NCBI RefSeq assembly: GCF_034676545.1
Contig: NZ_JAUCBZ010000015.1
Span: forward strand, 396,001-460,000
From: Pararhodobacter sp.
GTDB taxonomy: Bacteria > Pseudomonadota > Alphaproteobacteria > Rhodobacterales > Rhodobacteraceae
DNA length: 64,000 nt
Reading direction: 5' to 3'
The position numbers and the translations under genes are program-made. The notes under the pieces are model-generated. The model had not been told where the DNA came from and ran no database searches. It saw nothing but the letters and a program-made list of their open reading frames with translations. The first letter of the stretch is position 1. Every line of letters begins with the position of its first letter. Below are positions 33,462 to 42,060 of this stretch, piece after piece.

Positions 33462-34958
33462 ATGGCGTTCGAGGCATTCCGCCAGCGCATCGGCTCGATC
33501 ATTGGTGGCTTCGATGCCGCACAGGCCCATCGTCGCCTGCGCGGGTTTAGGGCATCCCGCGCGCATGTGAACACGCTGATCGCGGCCTCGGGCGACACGA
33601 TCACCGCTCGGGCGCGCTGGCTGGTCCGCAACAATGGCTATGCGGCAAACGCGGTGGAAAGCTTCGCCAGCAATGTGGTGGGCGATGGGATCAAGCCTTC
33701 CTCGACCATCGCGGATGCCGCGAAGAAAGAGGAATTGCAGGCGCTATGGCTCGCCTGGACCGACGATGCTGATGCCGAAGGGCTGACGGATTTCTACGGC
33801 TTGCAGCGCCGGGCCGCACGCGAGGTGTTCTTGTCGGGCGAGGTGTTCATCCGCATCCGACCGCGCCGGGCCGAAGACGGCCTGACCGTGCCGCTGCAAC
33901 TGCAGATGCTGCCCGCCGAGATGCTGCCCCTCGACATGAACCGCACCCTGCCCGGCGCGGGGCTGATCCGTCAGGGCATCGAGTTTGACGGCATTGGCCG
34001 ACGTGTCGCGTATCACTTCCTGCGCCGCCATCCGGGCGATCTGACCGATCCCGGCCTCGCGGGTGAAACCGTCCGCGTTCCAGCTGGTGATGTGATCCAT
34101 GTCCTCGATCCGGTCGAGGCTGGCCAGTTGCGCGGCGTGTCGCGGTTCGCCGCCGCCATCGTGAAACTGTTCACGCTGGACCTTTATGACGACGCGGAGC
34201 TGGAGCGGAAGAAAATCGCGGCGATGTTCGCGATGTTCATCACGTCGCCCGCGCCAGAAACACCGCTGGAACCGACTGAAGAGGATCTGGAGGTTGAACC
34301 CGGCCAAGTCGTGCGGCTGGATCCCGGCGAGGATGTCTCGACGCCAGCCACGCCAGACTCGGGCGGCACTTATGAGCCGTTCCAGTATCGCACCCTGCTC
34401 CAAATCGCGGCGGCGCTGGGCGTGCCCTATGGTTACCTGACTGGCGACACGGCCAAGGGCAACTTCTCGAACACGCGGATCAGCCTGATCGAATTCCGCC
34501 GCCGCATCTCAGCCTGGCAGCACGGCGTGCTGGTGTTCCAGCTGTGTCGTGCCGTCTGGGCCCGCTGGATGGATGTGGCGGTGCTGTCGGGTGCCATCGA
34601 CTTGCCGGGCTATGACAGCCAGCGCCGCCAATATCAGACCTGCGCCTGGTTGCCCACCAAATGGGACTGGATCGACCCGATGAAGGACGCTTCGGCCGAG
34701 ATCCTGCAGATCGAAGCGGGCTTGAAATCGCGCACTCAGGCACTGGCGGAGCGCGGCTACGACGCCGAGCTGGTCGACCGCGAAATCGCAGCCGAGCGCA
34801 AACGCGAATTGGCGCTGGGCCTCGACTTCCGTCGGCCGGGGTCGCCCGCGCAAGGGCCGGGTGAAGGCACGACAAAAGATACGGATCAGGACAGCGCTAA
34901 GGACGACGAGGCCGATGACACCGCCGATGAAAAACCCGACCCCAAGGAGGGCGAATGA
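33462..34958 (+). CDS. Portal protein (lambda gpB family)
   Basis: 498 residues of the Phage_portal_2 family. The N-terminus has DTITARARWLVRNNGYAANAVESFASNVVGDGIKPS. The conserved core includes RAAREVFLSGEVFIRIRPR, HVLDPVEAGQLRGVSRFA and GVPYGYLTGDTAKGNFSNTRISLIEFRRRI. The C-terminal 60 residues are acidic and disordered. A dodecameric ring of this protein forms the DNA entry vertex. It overlaps the protease gene by 4 bases. Confidence 0.93.
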   Translation: MAFEAFRQRIGSIIGGFDAAQAHRRLRGFRASRAHVNTLIAASGDTITARARWLVRNNGYAANAVESFASNVVGDGIKPSSTIADAAKKEELQALWLAWTDDADAEGLTDFYGLQRRAAREVFLSGEVFIRIRPRRAEDGLTVPLQLQMLPAEMLPLDMNRTLPGAGLIRQGIEFDGIGRRVAYHFLRRHPGDLTDPGLAGETVRVPAGDVIHVLDPVEAGQLRGVSRFAAAIVKLFTLDLYDDAELERKKIAAMFAMFITSPAPETPLEPTEEDLEVEPGQVVRLDPGEDVSTPATPDSGGTYEPFQYRTLLQIAAALGVPYGYLTGDTAKGNFSNTRISLIEFRRRISAWQHGVLVFQLCRAVWARWMDVAVLSGAIDLPGYDSQRRQYQTCAWLPTKWDWIDPMKDASAEILQIEAGLKSRTQALAERGYDAELVDREIAAERKRELALGLDFRRPGSPAQGPGEGTTKDTDQDSAKDDEADDTADEKPDPKEGE

Positions 34959-36292
34959 TGCACCACGCCCAAATCGCCCAACGCGCATTTAACACACCGC
35001 TGATGGTCGACCCGGCCAAGGCGCTGGCGTTTCTGTCTGGGCTTGGGCCGCGCATCACCGGGCAGGACATCACTTTCCAAGGCTTGGATGTGGAAACCGT
35101 TGATGCAGCAGCAGCAGCCCTGCCCGCACGCGCCTCTCTATTTGGCAATGATCTCGCTCAGCACCATCAACGGAACGGCAGCCAGCCCTTTGCTGTAGTG
35201 GATGGCATCGCCGTCATCGAAATCGCGGGCACACTTGTGCACCGTGGCGCTTGGATCGGGCAATCCTCGGGCCTGACCTCCTACGAGGGCATCGCGGCCC
35301 AGCTGCAGGCGGCGCTGGCCGATCCGGGCGTGCGAGGCATCGCACTGGACATCGACAGCTTCGGCGGTGAGGTCGCGGGTGCTTTTGACTTGGCGGACCG
35401 CATCCGAGCGGCGCGATTGCAAAAGCCGGTCCATGCTTTCGTGGCGGAGCATGCGCTGTCGGCTGGCTACGTTCTGGCATCCCAGGCCGACCGGATCATC
35501 CTGCCCCGCACCGGCGCTGTCGGCAGCATCGGCGTTGTGGCGCTGCACACCGATATGAGTGGCGCGCTGGATAAGAAAGGCATCGCCGTCACCCTGATCC
35601 ACGCCGGATCGCACAAGGTCGATGCCAATCCGTATCAGCCCCTGCCCGAAGCGGTGCACGACCAGATGCAGCGCGAGCTGGAAGTTGTGCGCTTCCTCTT
35701 CGCCGAAACTGTCGCCGCTGGGCGCGGGGATCGGCTGACCCAAGCCGCCGCGCTTGCCACCGAAGCAGCCGTGTTCCGCGGGGCCGACGCCATTGCCGCC
35801 GGTCTGGCCGACGATCTCGCCGATCCCGTGACCGCTTTCCACGCCTTCGCCGCCGCACCCCGCGGCACAATCTCCCCCAGCAGAAAGGGTCCACAGATGA
35901 CCACCACGCCCACAGAAACCCCGACCCCGGCACCAGTTGCCGCTCCTCCTGTGGCAATGCCTGCGGTCGCGGTCGCACCTGCCCCGCCCGAACCACCGGT
36001 GAACGCGGCAGCGCCCGTCACCGCCACCATGACTGCAGATGCCGTGCGAGCCGAAGCCGCCGAGGTGGCGCAGGTTTGCGCGCAGGCCGCTCGGCTCGGC
36101 GTGACAATCGACGCTGCCGATGCAGTCACGAAAGGCCTGAAGCCCGAGGCCCTGCGCGCTCAGGTCTTGGCCGATCTCGCCGCCCGCAGCGATGCCGCTG
36201 GCATCATCGCGACAGCCCCGGCAGCAGCTGCCGCGAAAGACAGCCCGATCATCGCTGCCGCCAAGAAGGCTGCGACCGACGCAAAGCGCTGA
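34955..36292 (+). CDS. S49-family prohead protease/scaffold fusion (lambda gpC-like)
   Basis: 445 residues. Residues about 60-290 are an SppA-like serine protease: oxyanion region LDIDSFGGEVAGAFDLAD, catalytic Ser169 in HALSAGYVLAS, and catalytic Lys221 in GSHKVDANPYQPL. Residues 315-445 are Pro/Ala-rich then helical, as expected for a scaffold. In lambda the C gene 3' part also encodes Nu3 scaffold from an internal start, and the same arrangement is visible here. The protease matures the prohead. Start is ATG 34955 (overlap ATGA) or the adjacent ATG 34958. Confidence 0.9.
   Translation: MMHHAQIAQRAFNTPLMVDPAKALAFLSGLGPRITGQDITFQGLDVETVDAAAAALPARASLFGNDLAQHHQRNGSQPFAVVDGIAVIEIAGTLVHRGAWIGQSSGLTSYEGIAAQLQAALADPGVRGIALDIDSFGGEVAGAFDLADRIRAARLQKPVHAFVAEHALSAGYVLASQADRIILPRTGAVGSIGVVALHTDMSGALDKKGIAVTLIHAGSHKVDANPYQPLPEAVHDQMQRELEVVRFLFAETVAAGRGDRLTQAAALATEAAVFRGADAIAAGLADDLADPVTAFHAFAAAPRGTISPSRKGPQMTTTPTETPTPAPVAAPPVAMPAVAVAPAPPEPPVNAAAPVTATMTADAVRAEAAEVAQVCAQAARLGVTIDAADAVTKGLKPEALRAQVLADLAARSDAAGIIATAPAAAAAKDSPIIAAAKKAATDAKR
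35897..36292 (+). CDS. Candidate internal scaffold protein (Nu3-like), in frame within the protease gene
   Basis: An ATG at 35897, in frame with the protease gene, is preceded by AGAAAGG at a suitable distance. It would give a 131-residue protein beginning MTTTPTETPTPAPVAA, with a helical C-terminus rich in Ala and Glu. Lambda makes Nu3 this way from within gene C. Independent production is inferred from the ribosome site and family precedent. Confidence 0.55.
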   Translation: MTTTPTETPTPAPVAAPPVAMPAVAVAPAPPEPPVNAAAPVTATMTADAVRAEAAEVAQVCAQAARLGVTIDAADAVTKGLKPEALRAQVLADLAARSDAAGIIATAPAAAAAKDSPIIAAAKKAATDAKR

Positions 36293-36345
36293 TCCGCGCC
36301 GCCAGCCCCCACCTTCCCCATCCCCAAAACCATGGAGACTGACCA

Positions 36346-36726
36346 ATGCCCGTCCTGACGGAACAGCCCAGCATGGGCGATGTCCTCAAATATGAGGTCA
36401 ACCCGAACTACACCCGCGAGGTGATCACCCTGCTGCAAGGCCTGCCCTATCCGGTCGGCTCAGTGCTGGGGAAGATCACCGCCAGCGGCAAATACACCCT
36501 GTCACCCGCGACCGGGGCTGACGGATCGCAGGTCGCCAGCGCCGTGCTGCTCTATGCCGTCGATGCGACCCTCGCCGATGCCGTGGGCATTATCGTCGCC
36601 CGTGGCCCTTCCATCGTCTCGCGCGCAGGCCTTGCCTACGGCGCCACCGTCGATGACAGCACCAAGATCACCGCCAAGATCGCCCAGCTTGCCGCCGTCG
36701 GCATCATCGCCCGCGACGGCGTCTGA
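36346..36726 (+). CDS. Head decoration protein (lambda gpD family)
   Basis: 126 residues, slightly longer than lambda gpD. It includes YTREVITLLQGLPYPVGSVLGKIT, then YTLSPATGADGSQVASAVLLYAVDATLADAVGIIVARGPSIVSRAGLAYG, the typical gpD beta-tulip pattern. It trimerises on the capsid three-fold axes and stabilises the expanded head. It lies between protease/scaffold and capsid genes, as in lambda. Confidence 0.88.
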   Translation: MPVLTEQPSMGDVLKYEVNPNYTREVITLLQGLPYPVGSVLGKITASGKYTLSPATGADGSQVASAVLLYAVDATLADAVGIIVARGPSIVSRAGLAYGATVDDSTKITAKIAQLAAVGIIARDGV

Positions 36727-36758
36727 CGTCCAATCCCCTCAATCCCCCGGAGCACCCC

Positions 36759-37781
36759 ATGACCCTTGTCCGCAATCCCTTTGACGCTGGCGGTTACTCG
36801 CTGGCCGAGATGACGCAGGCCATCAACATCCTGCCCAACCTCTACACCCGCCTCGGCCAGATCGGCCTCTTCCGTTTCGAGGGCGTGAGCCAACGGTCGG
36901 TCATCATCGAGCAATACGAGGGGGTGCTGAACCTGCTGCCCTCCGTCCCGCTGGGCGGCCCCGCTACCGTCGGCACGCGGGAAGGCCGCTCGATGCGCAG
37001 CTTCGCCCTGCCGTGGATCCCGCATGACGATGTGATCCTACCGGGCGACATTCAAGGCCAACCCGCTCTGGGCGTCTTCGATGGTGCCGACCCGTTGGTC
37101 GAGGTGATGAACCGCAAGCTGCAGCTGATGCGGCGCAAGCACGCCCAGACCCGCGAATACATGGAGATGAACGCCCTGCGCGGCATCGTGAAAGATGGGG
37201 CTGGCACCACCCTCTACAACTACTTCACCGAATTTGGTCTCGCGCAAATCTCGGTCGACTTCGTCCTCGGCACGGCTGGCACCAATGTCCAAGGCAAGGT
37301 GCGCGAAGTTTTGCGGGCAATCGAAGACAACCTCCTCGGCGAAAGCATGTCGGACGTGCATGCCCTCGTCAGCCGCGAATTCTTTGACAAGCTGATCGCG
37401 CATCCCAAGACCGAAGAGGCCTACAAGTTCTACGCCGCCACCGGCGCGCAGCCCTTGCGCCAGGATGTGCGCCGCAATTTCCCCTTCGCGGGCATCGTGT
37501 TCGAGGAATACGCGGGCACGGTCACGCTATCCACAAAGGCGACCGAACGGCTGGTCCCCGCCAGCGAGGGCATCGCGTTCCCCTTGGGCACGATGGACAC
37601 CTTCACCACTTATGGCGGCCCGGCGAACTTGCTGGAGGCGGCGAATACCATGGGGCTACCGCTCTATGCGCGTCAGCATCTCGACGAGAAAGGCCGGTGG
37701 ATCGACCTGATGACGGAAGCCTCGATCCTGCCGGTGAACAAGCGGCCGCGCATCGCGATCCGCATTCACACCTCGAACTGA
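36759..37781 (+). CDS. Major capsid protein (lambda gpE family)
   Basis: 340 residues, matching gpE (341). It begins MTLVRNPFDAGGYSLAEMTQAINILPNLYTRLGQIGLF. It also has the conserved HDDVILPGDIQG, an E-loop region with MRRKHAQTREYMEMNALRGI, and the C-terminal TEASILPVNKRPRIAIRIH. It forms the HK97-fold head shell. Followed after 12 bases by the head completion gene. Confidence 0.93.
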   Translation: MTLVRNPFDAGGYSLAEMTQAINILPNLYTRLGQIGLFRFEGVSQRSVIIEQYEGVLNLLPSVPLGGPATVGTREGRSMRSFALPWIPHDDVILPGDIQGQPALGVFDGADPLVEVMNRKLQLMRRKHAQTREYMEMNALRGIVKDGAGTTLYNYFTEFGLAQISVDFVLGTAGTNVQGKVREVLRAIEDNLLGESMSDVHALVSREFFDKLIAHPKTEEAYKFYAATGAQPLRQDVRRNFPFAGIVFEEYAGTVTLSTKATERLVPASEGIAFPLGTMDTFTTYGGPANLLEAANTMGLPLYARQHLDEKGRWIDLMTEASILPVNKRPRIAIRIHTSN

Positions 37782-37793
37782 CGGGCGCTTCCG

Positions 37794-38108
37794 ATGAACG
37801 CCTTCGCCGCCGCCTTGGACCGCATCTACGCCAACCCATCCATGGCGGCGGCCGCAGTGTGGATTTCCGCCACCACATCCGAAGAACGCCCGATCCGCGT
37901 CATCCGCCTCGCCCCGGACCGCATCACGGAATTCGGGGCGGCCCGCTTTGTCAGCGACACGATGACGGTGGACGTCCGGGTGTCCGAACTGCCCGATCCG
38001 CGCACGGGCGATCTGATCGTGATCGGCACTGACAGCTTCACCATTCAGGGCGAGCCGGTGCGTGACCGCGAACGCCTGATCTGGTCGCTGGACCTGCGAC
38101 CGTCATGA
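37794..38108 (+). CDS. Head-tail attachment protein (gpFII-like)
   Basis: 104 residues, beta-rich: AAAVWISATTSEERPIRVIRLAPDRITEFGAARFVSDTMTVDVRVSELPDPRTGDLIVIGTDSFTIQG. The size and position directly after the capsid gene correspond to lambda FII, which joins tail to head. Similarity is by architecture rather than an unmistakable motif. It overlaps the next gene by 4 bases. Confidence 0.7.
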   Translation: MNAFAAALDRIYANPSMAAAAVWISATTSEERPIRVIRLAPDRITEFGAARFVSDTMTVDVRVSELPDPRTGDLIVIGTDSFTIQGEPVRDRERLIWSLDLRPS

Positions 38109-38728
38109 AGCTGAAGATCGCGTTCGATCCCGATCTGGTTGCGCTGATGAAGGCCGAAATCGCCGCCGGGGAAAGGGCCGTGTCCGCAGCCATGCGCGAG
38201 GCGGGCACCTCCTTGAAATCCGCCTGGCGCGGCCAGATCACCGGCGCGGGGCTGGGCACAAGGCTCGGCAACTCCATCCGCCTCGCCAGCTTCCCGAAAT
38301 CCGGCGACAGCCTGAATGCGGCCGCGCTTGTCTGGTCCAACGCCCCGGTGATCATCGGCGCGCATAACACCGGGCCCCTGATCCGGTCCAAGGATGGGTT
38401 CTGGCTGGCCATCCCCACCCCGGCGGCAGGAAAATCGACCCGCGGCGGCCGCATCACCCCCGGCGAATGGGAGCGCCGCACCGGCCTGCGCCTGCGCTTC
38501 ATCTACCGCCGTCGCGGGCCGAGCCTGCTGGTGGCCGAGGGGCGGTTAAATTCGAAGGGGCGTGCTGTGGCGTCAAAGTCGAAGACTGGACGCGGTGTGG
38601 CGACTGTGCCGATCTTCCTGCTGGTCCCGCAGGTCAAGCTGCGCAAGCGACTGGATTTGGCGCGGGATGCGGAGCGGGCGGTGGACGGCGTGCCGGGGCG
38701 CATCGTGGCGGGGTGGATCCTTGTATAA
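38105..38728 (+). CDS. DUF6441-type minor tail/completion protein
   Basis: 207 residues: an alpha/beta protein starting MKLKIAFDPDLVALMKAEIAAGERAVSAAMREAGTSLK with a C-terminal QVKLRKRLDLARDAERAVDGVPGRIVAGW. This is the DUF6441 pattern found at the gpZ/gp10 position of lambda-like morphogenesis modules, so a neck or minor tail role is likely. The normal downstream neighbour (tail terminator) is displaced 1.86 kb by an AT-rich cargo cassette. Confidence 0.72.
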   Translation: MKLKIAFDPDLVALMKAEIAAGERAVSAAMREAGTSLKSAWRGQITGAGLGTRLGNSIRLASFPKSGDSLNAAALVWSNAPVIIGAHNTGPLIRSKDGFWLAIPTPAAGKSTRGGRITPGEWERRTGLRLRFIYRRRGPSLLVAEGRLNSKGRAVASKSKTGRGVATVPIFLLVPQVKLRKRLDLARDAERAVDGVPGRIVAGWILV

Positions 38729-38757
38729 TTTGACATCAGCAAACCGCTGGGTCAAAT
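38728..38757 (+). promoter_or_regulatory. Inverted repeat at the start of the AT-rich cassette
   Basis: ATTTGAC at 38728-38734 and GTCAAAT at 38751-38757 are perfect inverted copies. A TTGACA hexamer lies at 38730-38735 and TATAAT at 38724-38729, although the latter overlaps the previous stop codon. The repeat sits 50 bases upstream of the GTG of the ATPase gene and could be an operator/promoter giving this cassette its own control. Confidence 0.4.
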
Positions 38758-38807
38758 GTCATCTACTTTGTCAGCCCGACATCGGCCAAGCTGCTAGGAA
38801 ACGCCCA

Positions 38808-39668
38808 GTGGTCACAATAAAGCAAGACGTGACGTCCATCAGATGTTGTCATGAGGGATTTGAAAAGCTGGCAACGCTCTTTTCTGCCACTAAAGAGGCA
38901 TGGCTTGACGAAATAGAGCTGGATTTTTCTAAATGCGCTTGGTTCGACGCAAATATGTCGTCACCAATGAGCGTTGTTCTTTGTCGCTTAAAAGAAAGCA
39001 ATGAAGTAGCAATATGCAATTTCGGCGAGAAAACTGAATTAATCTTGCGGAAAAACAGATTCCTTACGCATTATGGATACCACCCAGCACATGATACCTA
39101 TGGGACAACAATTCCATTTCAAAACTTCCCCACTCACCTAAGCATACCATTCTTTGAATACCTGAAGGCGCATCTCAGAGGAAAAGACATGCCCAAGATG
39201 TCGGCGGGCCTCGACAGAAGATTTAAAGAGGGGATCCTTGAGATCTTCGCGAATGCGGCAGATCATTCTGAAACAGCCCACGGGATTGATGCATGTGGGC
39301 AGTATTTTCCTCAACGCCATGTTCTAGAATTCTGCATTGCAGACGCAGGTATTGGGATTAGGCGCAAACTACAGCGCGAGCTGGGAATAAAGTTGCGCTC
39401 CGACGAAGCCATTGAGTGGGCCTTATCGGGCGGCAACACAACACGTAAAGGCCCGGTGCCGGGCGGGCTGGGACTGAAACTCCTGAAGGATTTCATAACC
39501 ATGAATGGGGGCCGGTTGCAGATTGTATCCGACAGGGGATATTGGGAAATGCACGCTGGAAAAGTGTCATCGAGCAGAATGGCCGCCTCGTTTCCTGGAA
39601 CAGCCGTCAATATCACAATTAATACTGCCGACACGAAGAGTTATAAGCTCGTATCGGAGAAAGGGTGA
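38808..39668 (+). CDS. GHKL (histidine-kinase-like) ATPase with STAS-like N-terminus
   Basis: 286 residues from GTG 38808 (AGGAA upstream). Residues 1-75 have a STAS-like pattern (LDFSKCAWFDANMSSPMSVVL). Residues 135-270 hold a GHKL ATP site: N-box EIFANAADHSE (N149), G1 DAGIGI (179-184), and G2 GGLGLKLLKDFI (219-230). There is no H-box, so this is not a classical sensor kinase; MutL/anti-sigma-type ATP-gated switching is more likely. Clearly AT-richer than the phage genes around it. It lies 10 bases before a DUF4325 gene. Confidence 0.78.
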   Translation: MVTIKQDVTSIRCCHEGFEKLATLFSATKEAWLDEIELDFSKCAWFDANMSSPMSVVLCRLKESNEVAICNFGEKTELILRKNRFLTHYGYHPAHDTYGTTIPFQNFPTHLSIPFFEYLKAHLRGKDMPKMSAGLDRRFKEGILEIFANAADHSETAHGIDACGQYFPQRHVLEFCIADAGIGIRRKLQRELGIKLRSDEAIEWALSGGNTTRKGPVPGGLGLKLLKDFITMNGGRLQIVSDRGYWEMHAGKVSSSRMAASFPGTAVNITINTADTKSYKLVSEKG

Positions 39669-39678
39669 GGCTCACAGG

Positions 39679-40038
39679 ATGACCAAGCAAGTTAAAATAA
39701 GGATTGCAGATATTGTTGGAGGCACAGTCTGGGTTTCCACAGATGATGCCCAGAAGGTTCATGATTGCATCTCCGCTGAACTCGAGGCCGGAAATGATGT
39801 TATCTTGTCATTTGAAGGGCGAGAAACAATTATCACTGCTTTCTTGAATGCCGCTATAGGTCAACTCTTTAGCGGAAAATATTTGGATGGCGTTGTAGAA
39901 GGCCGCGTTAATTTCTCTGATCTTTCGGACGATGACGAAGCTCTAATCGAGCATGCTGTTGAGAATGCTAAGCGCTACTTCTCGAACAAAGCGGCTTACG
40001 ACTCTGCCTGGAAGGAGGAAACCGATGAAGACGAATAA
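39679..40038 (+). CDS. STAS-like DUF4325 protein
   Basis: 119 residues: KIRIADIVGGTVWVSTDDAQKVHDCISAELEAGNDVILSFEGRETIITAFLNAAIGQLFSGKY is a DUF4325 domain, a STAS-like fold. The C-terminus is acidic. DUF4325 genes are often next to GHKL ATPases, and the pairing resembles anti-sigma/anti-anti-sigma switches, although no sigma factor is near. The start MTKQVKIR at 39679 was preferred to an upstream frame overlapping the ATPase. It overlaps the PIN gene by 14 bases. Confidence 0.75.
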   Translation: MTKQVKIRIADIVGGTVWVSTDDAQKVHDCISAELEAGNDVILSFEGRETIITAFLNAAIGQLFSGKYLDGVVEGRVNFSDLSDDDEALIEHAVENAKRYFSNKAAYDSAWKEETDEDE

Positions 40039-40576
40039 AGCCGTATCGGCTTCGACGCACCCGTTTCAAAGAGATGAGCCCATACTTATTGATGCAAACA
40101 TCTGGCTTTATCTGAACCCGTCCTCTGGAAGTCCCAGTCCTCATTGGGTTCAAAAATATTCATCAGTCCTTTCAAATATGCTGAAATGCAAGGCCTTGAT
40201 ACTTGTTGATTCCATTATTCTGAGCGAATATGTAAATCGTAGCTTTCGTCTTGAATTCTCGGCCGCAGGGCAGCACTATGGAGACTTTAAAAGCTTCCGA
40301 AAGAGCGCCTCTGGGATCACTTTTTCTAAGACGATATCAAATGCATGCAAGCAGATACTGAAGATTGCAAGCCCAGTAGATACGATGTTCTCAAAGGCCA
40401 ATCATGGCGAGGTATTTGGTGAGATCGAGGGTGGCGGGGCGGACTTTAACGACTTGATTCTATCTGAAACTTGCCGAGAAAACGGCTGGAAACTTTTAAC
40501 TAACGATGCAGACTTCAAAAAGGGTGGCATCACTATTTTAACAGAGAACCCAACCCTGCTTAAGAGTTGTCCGTAA
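40025..40576 (+). CDS. PIN-domain nuclease (cassette effector candidate)
   Basis: 183 residues from ATG 40025 with a strong AAGGAGGAAA ribosome site. The PIN acidic set is visible: D23 in ILIDANIWLYL, E68 in ILSEYVNRSF, D140/D143 in GGADFNDLIL, and D161/D163 in LLTNDADF. PIN nucleases usually cut RNA, often as toxins or defence effectors. No small VapB-like antitoxin is adjacent; instead the partners are the GHKL ATPase and DUF4325 protein, which may hold it inactive. Only 9 bases separate it from the resumed tail operon. Confidence 0.78.
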   Translation: MKTNKAVSASTHPFQRDEPILIDANIWLYLNPSSGSPSPHWVQKYSSVLSNMLKCKALILVDSIILSEYVNRSFRLEFSAAGQHYGDFKSFRKSASGITFSKTISNACKQILKIASPVDTMFSKANHGEVFGEIEGGGADFNDLILSETCRENGWKLLTNDADFKKGGITILTENPTLLKSCP

Positions 40577-40585
40577 ATACCTGCA

Positions 40586-41008
40586 ATGCCCACGACCCGC
40601 GAAACTATCCTCGCCGCGCTGCTTGCGCGGTTGCAACCACTTGCCGCCCTTGTCCTGCGCGACGAAATCCTGCCCGAGCGAATCCCGCCGTCTGGACTGA
40701 TCATCCTGCGTGATGGCCAGCCCGGCGAACCGGAGGTTACGCTGTCGCCCTTGCTCTACCACTACCAGCACCGCGCCGAGCTAGAAGTCGTTGTCCAGGC
40801 TGGCACCGGCCGGGCCAGCGCCTTCGACACCTTGATCGCAGCCATCGGCACCGCACTGGAAGCCGACCGCACGCTGGGCGGCCTTTGCGATTGGGTTGAA
40901 CCCGAAGCCCCCGCCTCGGTCGATCTTCCCATCGAAGGCGCTGCAGCCTTGAAGGCGGCGGTGATCACCGTCGTTTTGCACTACACCACCACCGGGCCGC
41001 TGGCCTGA
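40586..41008 (+). CDS. Tail terminator-like protein (gpU position)
   Basis: 140 residues: MPTTRETILAALLARLQPLAALVLRDEILPERIPPSGLIILRDG, then a YHYQHRAELEVVVQ strand and a C-terminal hydrophobic strand AAVITVVLHYTTTGPLA. The fold pattern and the place before the tail tube gene fit a tail terminator, which caps the tube. Similarity is by position and pattern. The upstream spacing is occupied by the AT-rich cassette. Confidence 0.68.
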   Translation: MPTTRETILAALLARLQPLAALVLRDEILPERIPPSGLIILRDGQPGEPEVTLSPLLYHYQHRAELEVVVQAGTGRASAFDTLIAAIGTALEADRTLGGLCDWVEPEAPASVDLPIEGAAALKAAVITVVLHYTTTGPLA

Positions 41009-41033
41009 CACCCCCAACATCGAGGAGACCCCC

Positions 41034-41972
41034 ATGGCACGTGCGCAAGGCGCGCGGGCGCAGATGGCGCTTGCGTATGAGACGGTTTACGGCACCCCGC
41101 CGGTGAGTGGGTTCCGATTGATGCCCTTCGCCCGGGCGACGCTCGGATCGGAACAGCCGCTGCTGGAATCCGAGCTGCTGGGCTATGGCCGTGATCCGCT
41201 GGCCCCGATCAAGGATGCGGTCACCGCCGACGGCGAGGTGGTGATCCCCATCGACGTCGAGGCCTTCGGCTATTGGTTGAAGGCGGCGTTCGGCCAACCG
41301 GTCACAACGGGCACGACGCCCAAAACCCACACCTTTCAGTCGGGCAACTGGACGCTGCCCAGCATGGCGGTTGAAACCGCAATGCCGGAAGTGCCCCGCT
41401 TCGCCATGTATTCCGGCTGCGTGCTGGATCAGTTGTCCTGGCAAATGCAGCGGTCGGGCCTGCTGACCGCCACCGCAAGGCTGGTGGCCCAAGGCGAAAC
41501 CATCGCCGCCGCAACAGCAGCTGGCACGCCCACCGCGCTGGGCCTGCAACGCTTCGGCCATTTCAACGGCACGGTGAAACGCAATGGCACAGCCCTCGGG
41601 AATGTCGTCTCTGCCGAGATCACCTATTCCAACAACCTCGACCGGATCGAGACCATCCGGGGCGATGGGCGTATTGACGGCGCCGACCCGACCATGGCCG
41701 CGCTCACCGGTCGGATCGAGGTGCGGTTTTCGGACAGCACGCTGGTAACCCAAGCCATCGACGGCAGCCCCTGCGAGCTGGAGTTCGTCTACAGCCTCGG
41801 GGCCAACGCCAGTTTCACGTTCACAGCCCACGCCGTCTATCTGCCAATCCCCCGGATTGAGATCGCTGGGCCGCAAGGCGTGCAGGCCAGTTTCGATTGG
41901 CAGGCCGCCAAAGCCACCAGCCCCGCCCGCATGTGCACCGCCGTTCTCGTCAACACTGTTGCGACCTATTGA
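41034..41972 (+). CDS. Phage tail tube (major tail) protein
   Basis: 312 residues. It begins ARAQMALAYETVYGTPPVSGFRLMPFARATLG and continues with beta-rich sequence typical of the phage_tail_tube family (SGCVLDQLSWQMQRSGLLTATARLVAQGE, FNGTVKRNGTALGNVVSAEITYSNNLD). It polymerises on the tape measure to form the tail lumen of a siphovirus. It is followed by a foreign-looking DUF1186 gene instead of the tail assembly chaperone. Confidence 0.87.
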   Translation: MARAQGARAQMALAYETVYGTPPVSGFRLMPFARATLGSEQPLLESELLGYGRDPLAPIKDAVTADGEVVIPIDVEAFGYWLKAAFGQPVTTGTTPKTHTFQSGNWTLPSMAVETAMPEVPRFAMYSGCVLDQLSWQMQRSGLLTATARLVAQGETIAAATAAGTPTALGLQRFGHFNGTVKRNGTALGNVVSAEITYSNNLDRIETIRGDGRIDGADPTMAALTGRIEVRFSDSTLVTQAIDGSPCELEFVYSLGANASFTFTAHAVYLPIPRIEIAGPQGVQASFDWQAAKATSPARMCTAVLVNTVATY

Positions 41973-42060
41973 ATTCGGCATGAAGGACGATCCGAACAGT
42001 GGAAGCGGGCGCGGAATGGCGGTATTCCCTTCAACGATTCCCCGATGAAAGGTTCCGCAC

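Noticed and set aside
35138..36346. A 402-codon minus-strand frame rich in Gly, Cys and His
   Set aside because: It is the complement of the Ala/Pro-rich scaffold region; composition is a by-product and no ribosome site is seen.
38724..38729. Perfect TATAAT hexamer as promoter of the AT-rich cassette
   Set aside because: It overlaps the last codon and stop of the preceding gene and has no -35 at a suitable distance; kept only as a weak hint beside the inverted repeat.
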